This document shows positions 42,765 to 53,342 of a stretch of DNA of 64,000 nucleotides, in pieces. The notes under the pieces are model-generated. The model had not been told where the DNA came from, searched no databases, and saw nothing but the letters and a program-made list of their open reading frames with translations. The translations under genes were made by a program, and so were the position numbers. Position 1 is the first letter of the stretch; each line of letters opens with the position of its first letter. The stretch is from Euglena gracilis. Lineage: Eukaryota; Euglenida; Euglenophyceae; Euglenales. The stretch is taken from assembly GCA_039621445.1 (NCBI GenBank), contig CP154957.1, positions 2,040,504-2,104,503 on the forward strand, read 5' to 3'.

Positions 42765-43385
42765 TGTACGTACGTGCGTGCGAGCGTACGTACGTACGTA
42801 CGTAGGTATGTATGTATGTATGTATGTATGAATGTATGTATGTATGTATGTATGTATGTATGTATGTATGTATGTATGTATGTATGTATGTATGTATGTA
42901 TGTATGTATGTATGTATGCATGTATGTACGCACGTATGTACGTATGTAGGTGTGCATGTACGTACGTATGTATGTATGGATGTAGGTAGGTGGGGTAGGT
43001 AGGTAGGTAGACAGGTAGGTAGGTAGGCAAGCAGGTAGGTGGGGTAGGTAGATAGGTAGGTAGGTGGGTGGGTAGGTAGGTAGGTGGGTGGGTAGGTGGG
43101 TGGGCAGGTGGGTAGGTTGGCAGGTATGAAGGTATATGTATGGCATCTACATGTGTATGGCATGTATGTGTATGTGTATGTGCATGCGTATTTGTATGTG
43201 TATGTGTATGTGTATGTGTATGTGTACGTGTACGTGTAGGTGTATGTGTATGGGTGTGTACATACACATGTATATGTATATGTGTATGTGCATGTGTGTT
43301 TATATATGTGTGTATGTATATTTATATGCATATGCATATGCATGTGCATATGCATATGCATATGTATACGTATATATGTATATGT
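42765..43385. repeat. Compound (TATG)n / (GGTA)n / (TGTATG)n microsatellite
   Basis: TATG array (42800-42960), then GGTAGGTAGGTGG (42980-43130), then TGTATG and ATGCAT (43140-43385). It abuts the telomere-like element at 43387. Confidence 0.97.
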
Positions 43386-43386
43386 A

Positions 43387-43669
43387 TATGGCAGCCTCCA
43401 ACTAAAAGACCCCCCCGGGGTCCTTTAGTTGGATCAGGGGGCGGCAATTTTTTTTGCGTTATCGAAGGAATTAGATTAGGGTTACAACTTAGGGTTAGGG
43501 TTAAGCCTAACTTATAGATTAGTGTTAGGTGTACAAGTTAGGCCTGAAGTTAGGCCGAATTTGTAACCCTAACCCTACTCCATCATCAACGCAAAAAATT
43601 TTCGCCACCCCCTGATCCAAATAAAGGACCCCCCCCTGGGGGGTCCTTAAGTTGGAGGCTGCCATATAT
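43387..43669. mobile_element. Telomere-like palindromic element
   Basis: Ends ATGGCAGCCTCCAACT / AGTTGGAGGCTGCCAT are inverted repeats. Just inside is a GGACC..GGTCC C/G-run stem. The centre holds TTAGGGTTAGGGTTAAGCCTAAC and, mirrored, GTAACCCTAACCCTACTCC, with GCGTTATCG / CATCAACGC at the base. It shares plan and the CATCAT(T/C)AACGC motif with the element at 18541. Confidence 0.8.
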
Positions 43670-43727
43670 CTGTATATGCATATGTATATGTATGTGTATG
43701 TGTATATGTATATGTATATGTATATGC

Positions 43728-43762
<35 letters not shown>

Positions 43763-43855
43763 CATATGTATATGTATATGTATATGCATATGTATATGTA
43801 TATGCATATGTATATGTATGTATAGGTGTATGTATATGTATATGTATAGAATATA
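43670..43855. repeat. (ATATGT)n microsatellite
   Basis: TATATG/CATATG hexamer array on the right side of the telomere-like element, a mirror of the arrangement at 18541. Confidence 0.95.
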
Positions 43856-44015
43856 TTTTTGAACACTGTTTTTCTTTGATTTCTGGAATAACATCAAACA
43901 CTCTTTTTTCTTTTTGATATCTCATCGAAAAATACTCAAAAACCCGGAATCCCATAAAGTTGTGCCTTTTGGTGGATCAATTGATCTTGGAAACTTTGGA
44001 CATCCAAAATAGTAC

Positions 44016-44060
44016 CCTTTCCATTCTCTCCATCCCCAAGTTGAATGTCCAATATACCAC
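44016..44060 (-). CDS. Possible short exon
   Basis: The acceptor is ACATTTGCAG and the donor AAAGG|GTACTA; 15 codons. It reads V-V-Y-W-T-F-N-L-G-M-E-R-M-E-R on the minus strand. Splice sites are good but the block is very short. Confidence 0.4.
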
Positions 44061-44113
44061 CTGCAAATGTGTTAATTTGTGAGGCCTACACATGGTAGAT
44101 AAGACACAAACAC

Positions 44114-44202
44114 AGATGAGGGACAGATCTGCCTTATCGCAACGCCAACGGCGAAACAAACGGCGAATAGAGTCACCATCAAAGATGGGCAGGGAATCTG
44201 AC
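44114..44202 (-). CDS. Probable exon, unknown
   Basis: The minus frame reads S-D-S-L-P-I-F-D-G-D-S-I-R-R-L-F-R-R-W and then C-D-K-A-D-L-S-L-I between AAATCAAG and ATCT|GTGTTT. Third-position bias is moderate. Confidence 0.45.
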
Positions 44203-44377
44203 CTTGATTTTAACAGCCAATCCTGCATGCATTTAGAAAGCGCAATTGAAGCTTAATTGTTTGCAACTGCAAGTTCAATTACAAATGCAAGTGCAGTTGA
44301 GTCAAATGATTCCACTCGTGACGAGATGCGAAAAAGTTGGAACACACCACACAAGAAGATTTCATTAACAGTCTTAC

Positions 44378-44440
44378 ACCACTGGTATTGGGATCTCCCC
44401 CGGGTCCTTCTCCCACCCCTCGTCCCAGACCACAGATCCA
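44378..44440 (-). CDS. Short exon, C2-like
   Basis: The minus frame reads G-S-V-V-W-D-E-G-W-E-K-D-P-G-E-I-P-I-P-V between CACCAAG and GTGGT|GTAAGA. V-V-W-D-E-G-W resembles the C2 strand-4 motif W-N-E-x-F. Confidence 0.52.
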
Positions 44441-45071
44441 CTTGGTGAGCATTGGGGGGGTACACTTTCCATGGGGCCGTAGTTGTATTGGGAAGAGGTT
44501 TATTTGCATGCATTTCTCAGAGAGAAAAAAATATTGTAACTAAGGGCTGAGTTGTCATGTCAATTCTTCAGCTTTCTCACAAAACGTGCAGATTTGTCAG
44601 GTGATTTTGCAACCATTGTGTGCAGTTGGCGCTACGGGGACCCCCCACAACTCCAAACAGATCCAAAAGAGAACTGTAACCATGAAACTATTCCTAAAAA
44701 AAGCAGGCAACATCAAATCCTGCCGACGAAACACACATCAGGGTGCATTTACACTCAGGGGCCAGAGGCTTTAAGGCTGACAAATTATTTTAGGCTTAAT
44801 CGAAAATATGCTTATTTCTGCATTCTGAAATTCATCTTGATAGATGCATATGCATATAAAACAAACAATGCGAATGCTGTACTGTAAATGCTTGTACATT
44901 TCTGATGTGTGTGTTTTTGGCAGACAGTTTCTCATTTAAAAAAAGAATTTCTTAAATTGAAGGTCCACCAACTGCCTCGAAAGGACAAAATAAAGAAGAT
45001 GTGCAATGAAAGACCGCGGTGGGGCAATGCCCCCGACACGTGTAAACAAAGAGGGGGCACCCTCTGTTTAC

Positions 45072-45141
45072 AGATGTGTGGACGAGGATGGGAAACGGTG
45101 GTGCTCCATCAGGTGGGCGTTGTATGCACCAGACCGTTTTT
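45072..45141 (-). CDS. Possible exon
   Basis: The acceptor is GGGGCTTTAG and the donor TCT|GTAAAC. The minus frame reads T-V-W-C-I-Q-R-P-P-D-G-A-P-P-F-P-I-L-V-H. The T-V-W start echoes the C2 exon at 30842. A plus-strand frame over the same bases is also protein-like, so the strand is not certain. Confidence 0.4.
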
Positions 45142-45149
45142 CTAAAGCC

Positions 45150-46095
45150 CCATTTGGGGGAGCCCCGCCCCGGCACGTCCAAACATGTCACAGACGCAAA
45201 ATATTCTGCTGTTGGAAATGGTCTGGAACTGTGGGAAATTGGGAGTTTTCGGGAGTTGTCAGCAACGGTCGGGAATGGTCCGGAATTTTGGGGAATCGGG
45301 AATTTTTGGGGGGCAGGTGTCCATCCTCCCCACCATTCCAAGGATCCCTCCGATGTTCTTCGCAATGAAAATGTCTCCTGCACAGAGCTCACCTCTGGCA
45401 TGATTTTTTTTGTGTATTTGCAATACTATGGGGTGACGCTTTCTCATTTAGGGTTGTGAAGCCCTGATTGGGTTGTGCACAAAACGGGGTCAAAAAATGC
45501 AGGAAAACGCAAGAGGGAAAGGCAAAAAAAAATGCTCACAGAAAGCCACCCCCATCTGGAGAAGCACTGCAAAACGATGATGCACCTGGCAGAGGGGGGG
45601 ACAAACAGCGTGAGGAATGTGCAGGGAACCACAAATGGGATGGGACCCTTTCTTCCTTTTGTCACTCCCTGCTGAGCAATATAAGCGGGTTAGTTGAGTG
45701 CACGAGCCCAGGTGCCTGGCAAGAAACTGGGTACTGATGCGTTACCACCAATCACCATTCCAACCTTACCATGGAACAGACCCACCACTGAAATCAGCAA
45801 CGACAAACAAAAATTAACAAGACTAACAATTGTTTGTGACCACGCCTCACAAAAGTTCTTTCCTCTCGATTATCCACCATGTAAACATGTGAACCATGTG
45901 TCCATGCCACAAATAACAATAATGTTGATGAACCACACTCAAACAAATGAATGATGTTTTGCGAGGGGAAATTCAACATACTGGCAATTTTCAGATTTGA
46001 TGAGGATCAGTGAGTGGAGAACCGAGACAAAAAAGCAAAGAGGCCATTAAAATGGGTCTGTTTACCAGCCCCGGGGGGGGGAGTGTCTTGTGTAA
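45150..46095. other. Intronic stretch without recognised gene
   Basis: A GGGAATTGTCGGGAATGG-like degenerate repeat lies at 45225-45310; the rest is unstructured A-rich sequence. No coding bias. Confidence 0.4.
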
Positions 46096-46104
46096 TGGGG
46101 TGAC

Positions 46105-46166
46105 TGTCCATTGCAGGCACATACACCCCGCCCCGAAGTGGCAGAGGTACCGCATGGACAGGCACC
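46105..46166 (-). CDS. Probable cysteine-rich exon
   Basis: The acceptor is CGTCTGCCAG. The minus frame with the best bias reads C-L-S-M-R-Y-L-C-H-F-G-A-G-C-M-C-L-Q-W and is followed by GTCACC. Two other frames are open, so the reading is provisional. Confidence 0.42.
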
Positions 46167-46186
46167 CTGGCAGACGGGCGTGCGGC

Positions 46187-46290
46187 ACGGCGGGTCACGC
46201 ATCGCAGCGCAGCGCAGCATGTCACGGCGGGTCACGCGTCGCAGCGCAGCACGTCACGGCGGGTCACGCGTCGCAGCGCAGCATGTCGCA
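46187..46290. repeat. GC-rich minisatellite, about 33-base unit
   Basis: Three copies of CACGGCGGGTCACGC(A/G)TCGCAGCGCAGCA-type units lie between two exon-like blocks. Confidence 0.88.
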
Positions 46291-46318
46291 CAGCGGAATG
46301 ACACGTGCGGCCGGGGAC

Positions 46319-46374
46319 CCGCCGAGGAGCCCCGCCCAAGCACGTGAGCAAATTGCCCCACGCCGACTTCGTGA
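46319..46374 (-). CDS. Probable short exon
   Basis: The acceptor is ACACCACAG. The minus frame reads T-K-S-A-W-G-N-L-L-T-C-L-G-G-A-P-R-R before CGG|GTCCCC. Good G/C third positions. Confidence 0.48.
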
Positions 46375-47164
46375 CTGTGGTGTGTGGCCCTTGGGCGGCT
46401 TGGGTTGCCGGGGCTGCCTGGGACTGGGTATTTAATGAGCGGGGGGGGGGGGTTGGGCACCTCCACCCACAGAGAGGGAGGGTTGGACCCTCATACAGAA
46501 AAAAAGCGCAAAGCGCCGAAATACAGCAAAGCAGCCCAAAATACCGCGCTTTTTTGCCAACTTTAAAGTTGACCCAAAAATACACCAAGGTTTTATCTTC
46601 CCTGGTGAACAAAAATAAATTAATTAATTCTTAATAAATGAAGAAATAAAGTACAAATAAATAAAATAATGAGAATAATTAATAAAATAAAATAATAATG
46701 CATATAAAAATGTATTTTGTTTCCTGCCAACCCCCCCTCCCGGTCTGAAGGGGAGAGAGGGGTCCCCCTGAACAAACCAACACTCAATTACTGCCTTGGC
46801 CTGGGGGCTGCCTGGGGGTCCCCAACGGCTATTTTTAGGTGGTCCCTGAAGGATTTGCATGGATGCTTGGCCATGACCAGCAGTGCTCCACACAGCGGCC
46901 ACTCCAAAACGTATCAACGGCAGGGCCTTACACACAGCAACCCAATGTCAACCTCGAATTTCATTTGTGAAAGGGGAGATATGGCGATGCGATGCAGGCA
47001 CCCACCCCATTCAACCTATCTCGTCTATCCCTCCAGTGCTGCGGCGGCTCCCAAAGCTCTTTTTTTAAATGTACACATATGCGTGTACACACATGTCACA
47101 CACGAGCATGGATGAAGAGAAAACACATGCAGGCGCATGCACACACACAGATGCACATACACAG

Positions 47165-47168
47165 AGAT

Positions 47169-47214
<46 letters not shown>
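47165..47214. repeat. (CA)n microsatellite
   Basis: Pure CA tract with CACACG/CATGCA flanks. Confidence 0.96.
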
Positions 47215-47217
<3 letters not shown>

Positions 47218-47339
47218 CGCACATGCACACCTGCACGTACGCACGTAAACACACAACTCACAGACCCCGAGGGGTGGCTGGGGTTCTTCCTCAGTTCCAA
47301 CCCACCTTCATAAAACCCCACCAACTACGCAGCATACAA

Positions 47340-47615
47340 TTTTTTGAAGCCCATCGGAGAGAAAAGTCACTCCCAATCTTTCAAAAAACCAGTCAGTCAC
47401 TTTTTGTTTATGAAAAGAACAATCAATCACAAACCCCTCCGGGATGGGACGAAGTCAAAAAAAATATAAAAAAATGCAGCTTCAACGCCAGGTGGGTTTT
47501 GGGGTTTTGATCCCGCCCCTGGGTGGAGGTGGTTTGGGCCAAAAAACCAGTCCATGACTCTGAAAAAAAGCAGTCAACGTCACCAACCCCATGGGGGGGG
47601 TGGCCAGTGACTAAG
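47340..47615. mobile_element. Degenerate MITE with CAGTCAGTCAC repeats
   Basis: Carries AAAAAACCAGTCAGTCACTTTTTG and AACCAGTCCATGACTCTGAAAAAA, as in the elements at 12848 and 50339, and ends CAGTGACTAAGTGGTTGG. The termini are too diverged to place a duplication. Confidence 0.55.
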
Positions 47616-47630
47616 TGGTTGGGGTCACAC

Positions 47631-47755
47631 AAAGGGTAAATGAATCCATGCTGGCCAGCTGCCGCCCGCCTCATCCTCGGAACGGAGGGGTGCCCGACCC
47701 TGGGCCATCGTCTCACGCATCAGCCAGCCAAACAATTTGGCCCCGCCCTCGATTC
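47631..47755 (-). CDS. Internal exon, unknown
   Basis: 125 bases. The acceptor is TTCAAAAG and the donor CCCTTT|GTGTGA. The minus frame reads I-E-G-G-A-K-L-F-G-W-L-M-R-E-T-M-A-Q-G-R, then L-R-S-E-D-E-A-G-G-S-W-P-A-W-I-H-L-P-F. It could close the DUF3431 gene or open the C2 series. Confidence 0.66.
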
Positions 47756-48115
47756 CTTTTGAACTTTCACCCGACACCAAACGATGCCTGAGTGGTGTGC
47801 TTGACTCACTGAGGAGCCCATTTGCCCTCCTGAAAAAACCTGCACATCTTTGCGAAGCGGAGGCCAGTTTTTAACCAATTCCGAAAAGGTTAACTAATTT
47901 GGAAAAATAACCTTCCTAACTTTTGGGCAGGAAATTTTCAACTTCGTTTAAATTATTGTGTGCAGAGTTGAGTTGAGAATTTTGATAAAAGACCGAATGA
48001 CAGTTAGAAGCCCTTCTTGCGTTTTGACATGGAAAGAAAATCACCAAATCTTGAGCAACGGGATCCCTGGTGCACATTGGGCTGCCAGTGCAGCCCAATT
48101 TAAGCAGCTCCTTTA

Positions 48116-48305
48116 ACTCCCCCAAATAACACCCCTCCTCGGGGGGCCGATTTCGAATTACCCCTCCCCTGTTTTCCTTTGGTTTTCCATGTAAAAATAA
48201 CCCTCCCCAAATAACACCCCTCCCCTGGGGCCCCAGCTCGGGTGCCCCAGGGGGGTATATAACATATTACACACCGGGGGGGGGGGGGGGGTTATTTGGG
48301 GGGGT
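48116..48305. mobile_element. Foldback element, TA target type
   Basis: Left ACTCCCCCAAATAACACC and right GGTTATTTGGGGGGGT are inverted, with TA on both flanks, the same plan as 10777-11165. A further internal CCCTCCCCAAATAACACC lies at about 48206. Confidence 0.65.
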
Positions 48306-48545
48306 TAGATGAACTGGGGTTAAACCTTAAGACAAGAGATGCTTGAACCGAGGGTGGCCAAGCCAGAAGGTGTGTGAGCGGCGAAGGATGGCTGCACGGC
48401 TTGCAATAAACTGTAGCCACATGTTGAGATGCGATGGAAAGAAAGAGAGATGGAGACGCAGCAGCTGATAATGCAATGATAAAAAAGTAAAAACAATTAA
48501 TACTCAACGTAGGATATCAAATACCTATGGTGTTTGTCTTTGGCT

Positions 48546-48592
48546 TTTTTTTTTTTTTTTTTTTTTTTTTATTTTTTTTTATTTTTTTTTAT

Positions 48593-48684
<92 letters not shown>

Positions 48685-48745
48685 TTTTTTTTTCTTTTTT
48701 TTTTTTTTTTTTTTTTTGTTTTTTGGCATTTTTATGTTTTTTTTT
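48546..48745. repeat. Poly-T tract
   Basis: About 200 bases of T with a few A, G or C interruptions. Read on the minus strand it could derive from a poly-A tail, but no retroelement body was seen beside it. Confidence 0.97.
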
Positions 48746-49114
48746 TGAATTATCAAATACATTTTTTTATGGGTTTAAGTTTCCCTTGTTTTTTTTTTTT
48801 GGTTTTTTTTTTAGCCAATTTTTTTTATTTACCACGTTGACGAGCGGAGGAGTGTGGCTATTCTAATTTGCTGCCACCCCGGGGGTGCCAGTGGTGTACC
48901 AACCGGGGACTTCGGCCGCCCAAGAAAAACTACTTGGACCCTCCCGTTTTTCCAAAAGAGAATCACACCGCCAGAATTTTTCTTGTGGACAGGTTCGGTT
49001 CAGGTTAATTTTAGGAATAAAATCAGAATTAGGATTTGCGGTTAGAGTGAAAGGAAATAAAGGATTTCGGCCGAATTTGGGCTTATTTAGGCCCAATTTT
49101 ATACTTAATAATTA

Positions 49115-49522
49115 CCCCCCCCCCTAGTCGTATGACCGGGTTCCTGCAATCTGTGACCGGGGGGGGTGGTCATAACACCCCTATAACCTGCAACCTGTGA
49201 CCGGGGGGTGGTCATAGATGAGGGGGCGGTCGTAGAAGTGTGTGAAAACTGTCCCAAAATGGCCGATTTACCCCCCCAAAATGTCCCATTTTTCAAAAAT
49301 CCGGCGCTTCGCGCCGGCAGGGGGGACCTTATTTTGGGGGGTCCATTTCATGGATTTTTGCTCGGACCGGCCAGGGGGGGGACTTATTTTGGGGGGTTAA
49401 ATTTTTCGCAACCTGCAACCTGTGACCGGGGGGGGGGTGGTCATAACACCCCCATGACCTGCAACCTGTGACCGGGGGGTCGTCATAAATGAGGGGTGGT
49501 CGTACGACTAGGGGGGGGGGGT
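49115..49522. mobile_element. Inverted-repeat element, CCTAGTCGTATGACC ends
   Basis: Left CCCCCCTAGTCGTATGACC and right GGTCGTACGACTAGGGGGG; TA flanks both sides. ACCTGCAACCTGTGACCGG is repeated near each end and CCGGCGCTTCGCGCCGG is at the centre. Non-coding. Confidence 0.8.
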
Positions 49523-49554
49523 AAGCCCATTTTCGTCCATTTCGGTCTGACTCT

Positions 49555-50150
49555 TCCCAAAATTGTAACCCTAATCCTAACCCTAACCCGAGCCCTCTTC
49601 AAAAAATAACAGAAATATTACGAATTGGGGGCGAGATTGAAAAATTGGAGCTGGTGAAAGGAATGGGACCCCCATCCCCAAGAGAAACTACTGGGACTCC
49701 CCCCTATTGTATATATATTGTATACTGGGAGGCCCAGTGTACCGTTGGGGTTTATGTCCAAAAAGAGTCAGGAATAATGTGGATTACAAAATGCATCTTG
49801 TTTTACGAAATACCTTTGTTCTGGATAATTTATTTTGCTTGTCAATGGACTCCCATTTTCAAAAATATTTGGAGCAACTGGATGAGGAAAACATTTTTGA
49901 TTCAAAAAATAAGAAAATATCTCTTTAAGCCTGAGGTCAATTTTACCAAGGGGGAGTGCAATATGAATGATTTTTTGAGGCGTCAATAAATATTACTGGA
50001 TATGTTTTTTCCTGACAAGAATCAAGAACAAAAAGCAATAGACGGATGAAAAGAGTACAGAGTGAAGCAAAAGGACTCAAACTGCTCAAGTCAAAACGAG
50101 TCCCCAAAAACCATTCAACGGCGCTGACGGGGAGCCGAGGATCGGGGGGG
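49555..50150. other. Intergenic or intronic stretch, no gene seen
   Basis: A short telomere-like run, ACCCTAATCCTAACCCTAACCC, lies at 49567; the remainder is A-rich. It may contain the 3' end of the DUF3431 gene, but no stop-terminated exon could be recognised. Confidence 0.4.
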
Positions 50151-50157
50151 GGGGGAC

Positions 50158-50348
50158 CTGGGCGCAGTGGTGCTTGCCGGGGAACCGGGGGGGCATGGGC
50201 CCCAGCTCAGGCTGGGCCCAGGCTGGGGTTGGCCGAGGCACCACCCGGACGCGCCACAGGGGCGGGGGCCAATATGTCAGGCAGTGGGGCAGGACAGAGG
50301 TTGTTTCAGGACCCGGGGAGAAGGGGGGGGGTCCGGACCATACCATTG
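50158..50348 (-). CDS. DUF3431 gene exon, H-H-C-A-Q block
   Basis: The minus frame reads L-T-Y-W-P-P-P-L-W-R-V-R-V-V-P-R-P and ends F-P-G-K-H-H-C-A-Q before CAG|GTCCCC. The C-A-Q is the place where DUF3431 proteins have a C-C-A-Q-F motif (recalled from the family). No AG exists to its right until the GGTAAG inside the terminus of the MITE at 50339, and the frame stays open up to it, so the MITE may supply the acceptor. Strong bias in the last two thirds. Confidence 0.55.
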
Positions 50349-50720
50349 CTTACCGACCCCTGGGGGGGGGGGGGGGTCAGTTCCCGCTTTCAAAAATCGG
50401 TCAGTCACTTTTCAAAAACCAGTAACCCACTGCTTAACCCCCCCCAGGGGTGGGGGTCGGTCACTTTGGCCACTCGGGCCAAAATGGCCTAAAAAAATCA
50501 ATGGATTTTGGCCAAAACTCCAACTTCCAATTTCTCCAAAAAAAATTTCCTTCGGCGCCCAGTGACTTTCAGCCATTCTTGGCCGACCCCACCCCTGCAA
50601 AAGGGAGGTCTGGAGCCAAAAACCAGTTAATTTTAGAAAAAGCCAGTCAGTCACCCCCAGGGTGACTGTCCGACCCACCCCCCCACCCGGGAGGTCGGAA
50701 ACACCTTAAGCAATGGTATG
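50339..50720. mobile_element. MITE, CATACCATTGCTTA family
   Basis: 382 bases with perfect CATACCATTGCTTA / TAAGCAATGGTATG ends. Interior CAGTCAC blocks, C/G runs and TTCGGCGCCCAGTGACTTT match 12848. The flanks do not form a readable 8-base duplication (GTCCGGAC versus CCACCAAC). Confidence 0.88.
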
Positions 50721-51017
50721 CCACCAACCCACCCACCCACCCCTGGGGGGGGGGGGCAAATTTTGGGCTCTGACACTTCACAAAACTTTTTATCTGCGAT
50801 GGTCGAGGGGCACAATTTTTTTTCCCGTTTCACTACAAATTACTTCACATATTTTCGAAAATTAGCTTTCAGGAACAAACATATGTGCCATTGGTGAAAT
50901 CTGCGGCCAAGTCAAAGCGGGTATGTACTGAGGGGGAGGTCGGAATGCCCTGGATTGGCCGGGGCAGGTGGAGGGCGGGGGGCAGACCTTCCCCCGTGAG
51001 TGTTCCAGGGGGGGAAT

Positions 51018-51307
51018 CATGCTTGTGCTTACCGACCGGGGGAGGGGGGTGGGTGCTATAGGGTGCCTGCCCCTAGCAGGCACCCCCCCCCCCGGGGGGA
51101 TAGGGGTCCGGGGGGGACCCAGAATATTTTCATTGAAAATGGCCTTTTCCGGGCCCCCGGCGCCGGGATCGGAGGGGGGTGCCTGCTAGGGGCAGGCACC
51201 CCCCAAAACCCTACCCCCCCCCGGGGGGGGTTGAATCGGGTGCTATAGGGTGCCTGCTCCTAGCCCCCCCCCCCCATGTGGTAGGCACCCAACTAAGCAC
51301 AAGCCTG
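51018..51307. mobile_element. MITE, CATGCTTGTGCTTACCGACC type
   Basis: 290 bases ending AACTAAGCACAAGCCTG. Exact duplication GGGGGAAT at 51010-51017 and 51308-51315. Interior: GGTGCCTGCCCCTAGCAGGCACC stems, GGCGCCGGGATCGG, C/G runs. Sister of the element at 53514. Confidence 0.9.
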
Positions 51308-51319
51308 GGGGGAATCCCC

Positions 51320-51529
51320 CCTCTACCCCGTCACCCTCCCCAAGCACTACCCCCGAAGGGGTTTTACCACCTAAGTAGTCGTGGGTACAAATTTTCCTCA
51401 GAAGGGGGTCTTTTCGGGGCTTCCGGCACAGTCGGCGCTGGAGTGCCTTGGGGTGGGATTCAGGTGCCTTGGAGTGCCGGCCCACAAGCACACAAGCAGG
51501 CGCCCCCCGGGGGGGCCTTAAAGCTCAGC
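51320..51529. mobile_element. Degenerate element ending at an exon
   Basis: Follows directly on the 51018 copy. The right end GGGGGCCTTAAAGCTCAGCCTG resembles CCTTAAGCAAAAGCCTG and meets the 3' edge of the exon at 51530. The left edge is unclear. Confidence 0.45.
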
Positions 51530-51605
51530 CTGGCCGGAAATACTCCGTCCACACCCGCTTCAGGCTGGTCCAGTGGAGGCCGTCCTCGGGCCCCAGAGGC
51601 CCATG
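51530..51605 (-). CDS. DUF3431 gene exon, W-T-S-L-K-R-V-W block
   Basis: The minus frame reads G-P-L-G-P-E-D-G-L-H-W-T-S-L-K-R-V-W-T-E and then Y-F-R-P. Codons are nearly all G/C-ending. The acceptor is AATTATCAG. The coding signal ends at CAG followed by GCTGAG, so a GC donor lying in the adjacent element is implied. Phase with the exon at 52040 is not consistent, so one boundary is wrong. Confidence 0.55.
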
Positions 51606-51766
51606 CTGATAATTTACCTGTGACACTGTGAGGGGCCAACCATATCACACCCATCGACTACCACCCAAACCAGCCGAAGCACAGAGCAGGCCCTTGTATT
51701 GGGCAACAGCCGAATTAACGGCACCCACCTAGGCAGAAAATCCACCCCAGCTTGTGGGTGAAAAAT

Positions 51767-51790
51767 AGCAGCAGCAGCAGCAGCAGCAGC
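51767..51790. repeat. (CAG)n microsatellite
   Basis: Eight CAG units in non-coding context. Confidence 0.95.
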
Positions 51791-52039
51791 AACGGAAAAA
51801 GCTCGAACCCCTGTTTTTTTGTCATCTTTGAACTTTTCTTAAGATTCTTGTGGATTTGGGCTGTGTTTTTTTCAGTTGTGTCTCAAGGGGACCTATGAAA
51901 TCTCCACTTCTATCTTTTTTTTATCACCGTTCATTTTTCCATTCGTTTTTCCAGCTATATATCAAAAGAGCCTATGAAATCTCCAACCTCCAATCGCCGA
52001 TCACCATCCAGCCATCAAACTAATCTGCCTGCCACACAC

Positions 52040-52128
52040 CATTTGTGAAATCCTTCGTCAGAAGGTTCAGGCTGATGTATGGGTATTTGCCCCAGCGCAC
52101 CCGTTTCAGGATCAGAGACGGGCCACAT
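52040..52128 (-). CDS. DUF3431 gene exon, Y-P-Y-I-S-L-N block
   Basis: The acceptor is GTTTCTCAG and the donor AAATG|GTGTGT. The minus frame reads L-I-L-K-R-V-R-W-G-K-Y-P-Y-I-S-L-N-L-L-T and then K-D-F-T-N. In DUF3431 proteins a comparable R-W-G-x-Y-x-x-L-N segment follows the W-H-N motif. The phase joins the upstream exon ending at 53343 (CC + A = proline). Confidence 0.66.
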
Positions 52129-53342
52129 CTGAGAAACTATTGCCCGTAAACAAGGGGGGCGAAGATTTGAACAGTTGAGGGTCAATCAAGGGTGCAAAAG
52201 CTGAGGGCTGGTAATTAAAAAAAATACCTCCACAAAAAGAGCCCTAGGGGTAATTAGACCTCGTTTGAGAAATTGCACGTATGGGTTAAATTTTTGGGTC
52301 ACTCAAAAACTCCTGCAATAAATTTTTGGCAAGAATTGGGCCAATAAATGACACTTCCAGGATGCTGGTCACAAGAAAAAGCAAAGAAAAATCAGTGGGG
52401 TTAGGTTTCAAACGAGGGAGGGATGGTCCGGGGCCTCCATCCCTCTGCTAGGAGGAAAAACAAGCACCAGAAAATTCTTCAAAATGTCTGAAAATCATGT
52501 TTTCAAATGTTTGTTTTTTTTTGGAAAAGGCCGTCAAAAAAAAACATTAAAACACGAAACTTTTCTGGCCCCAAGGCTGGGGGAAAAACTTTTGGTTTCA
52601 AGGGGACCTGGACGGTGCTCCGGGGCCCCTGGGGGGTTGAACCCCCTCCCCTCCCCCTCCTCGAGCTCACACAGGACCCTGGGGGTTGCAAAATGGGAAT
52701 TGAGGAGGAGCTCCCGGCGAAGGGTTTGGGAATTTCAAGTTTCCACACACCAGCCACTCAGAACCCATGTTTCACAAAACTTATTCCCCGTGTCATTTCT
52801 GAAATGCAAAAAAAAGCACGGCATTTCTGCTGAAGGGGTTGGTATGGGGATATGCGTATGTGCTTATTCTGGGGGAAAAGACAGATTGCTCAAGCAGTGG
52901 TTCAAAAGAGTGGTGATTTGGTGTCGTGACTTGAAAAATAGCGGGAATGAAACGATGGCATCGGGGCCCCCATATCATCCAAAATCAAAACAAGCCACCC
53001 CTCAACACCACCAGGCCACTTCGATCGGGGACATCGGCTGGTCATAAATGTGCTTGTGAAATATTAAAAAGTCCCCACTTTATATTTTTTTGCTCCCTAT
53101 CGAAAGGTTTGGGTCAGTCACTCTGGGAAAAAGCTAATCAAAGGCCTCCGAGGAGAGCCAATACGTCATAATTTCATGCCAATCATGTGAAAGACAACAG
53201 GAAAATGGTCGCCTGTTTTCACCCCCAAAACAACAATAAATTCGTATGAGTATTTTCTTTCACCCCGGGAAAAAGGGGTTGATGACAGCCCCCCACCCCC
53301 CCCTCGGGATTTCAGCCCAGAAACACCCAATGCACAGGAGAC

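Noticed and set aside
45006-45368. Protein-like plus-strand frame (V-D-E-D-G-K-R-W-C-S-I-R-W)
   Set aside because: Third-position bias is poor, there are no flanking splice sites and it overlaps a minus-strand candidate. Strand left undecided rather than calling a gene.
46183-46290. Coding exon in the GC-rich R-R-V-T-R-R / S-R-V-A-A-Q frames
   Set aside because: The reading results from a 33-base minisatellite, equally open on both strands.
48546-48745. Poly-A tail of a retroelement on the minus strand
   Set aside because: No reverse-transcriptase frame, target duplication or SINE-like promoter adjoins the tract.
49563-49595. True telomere or chromosome end
   Set aside because: Only about four CCCTAA-type units in the middle of the window; more likely an internal telomere-like remnant.
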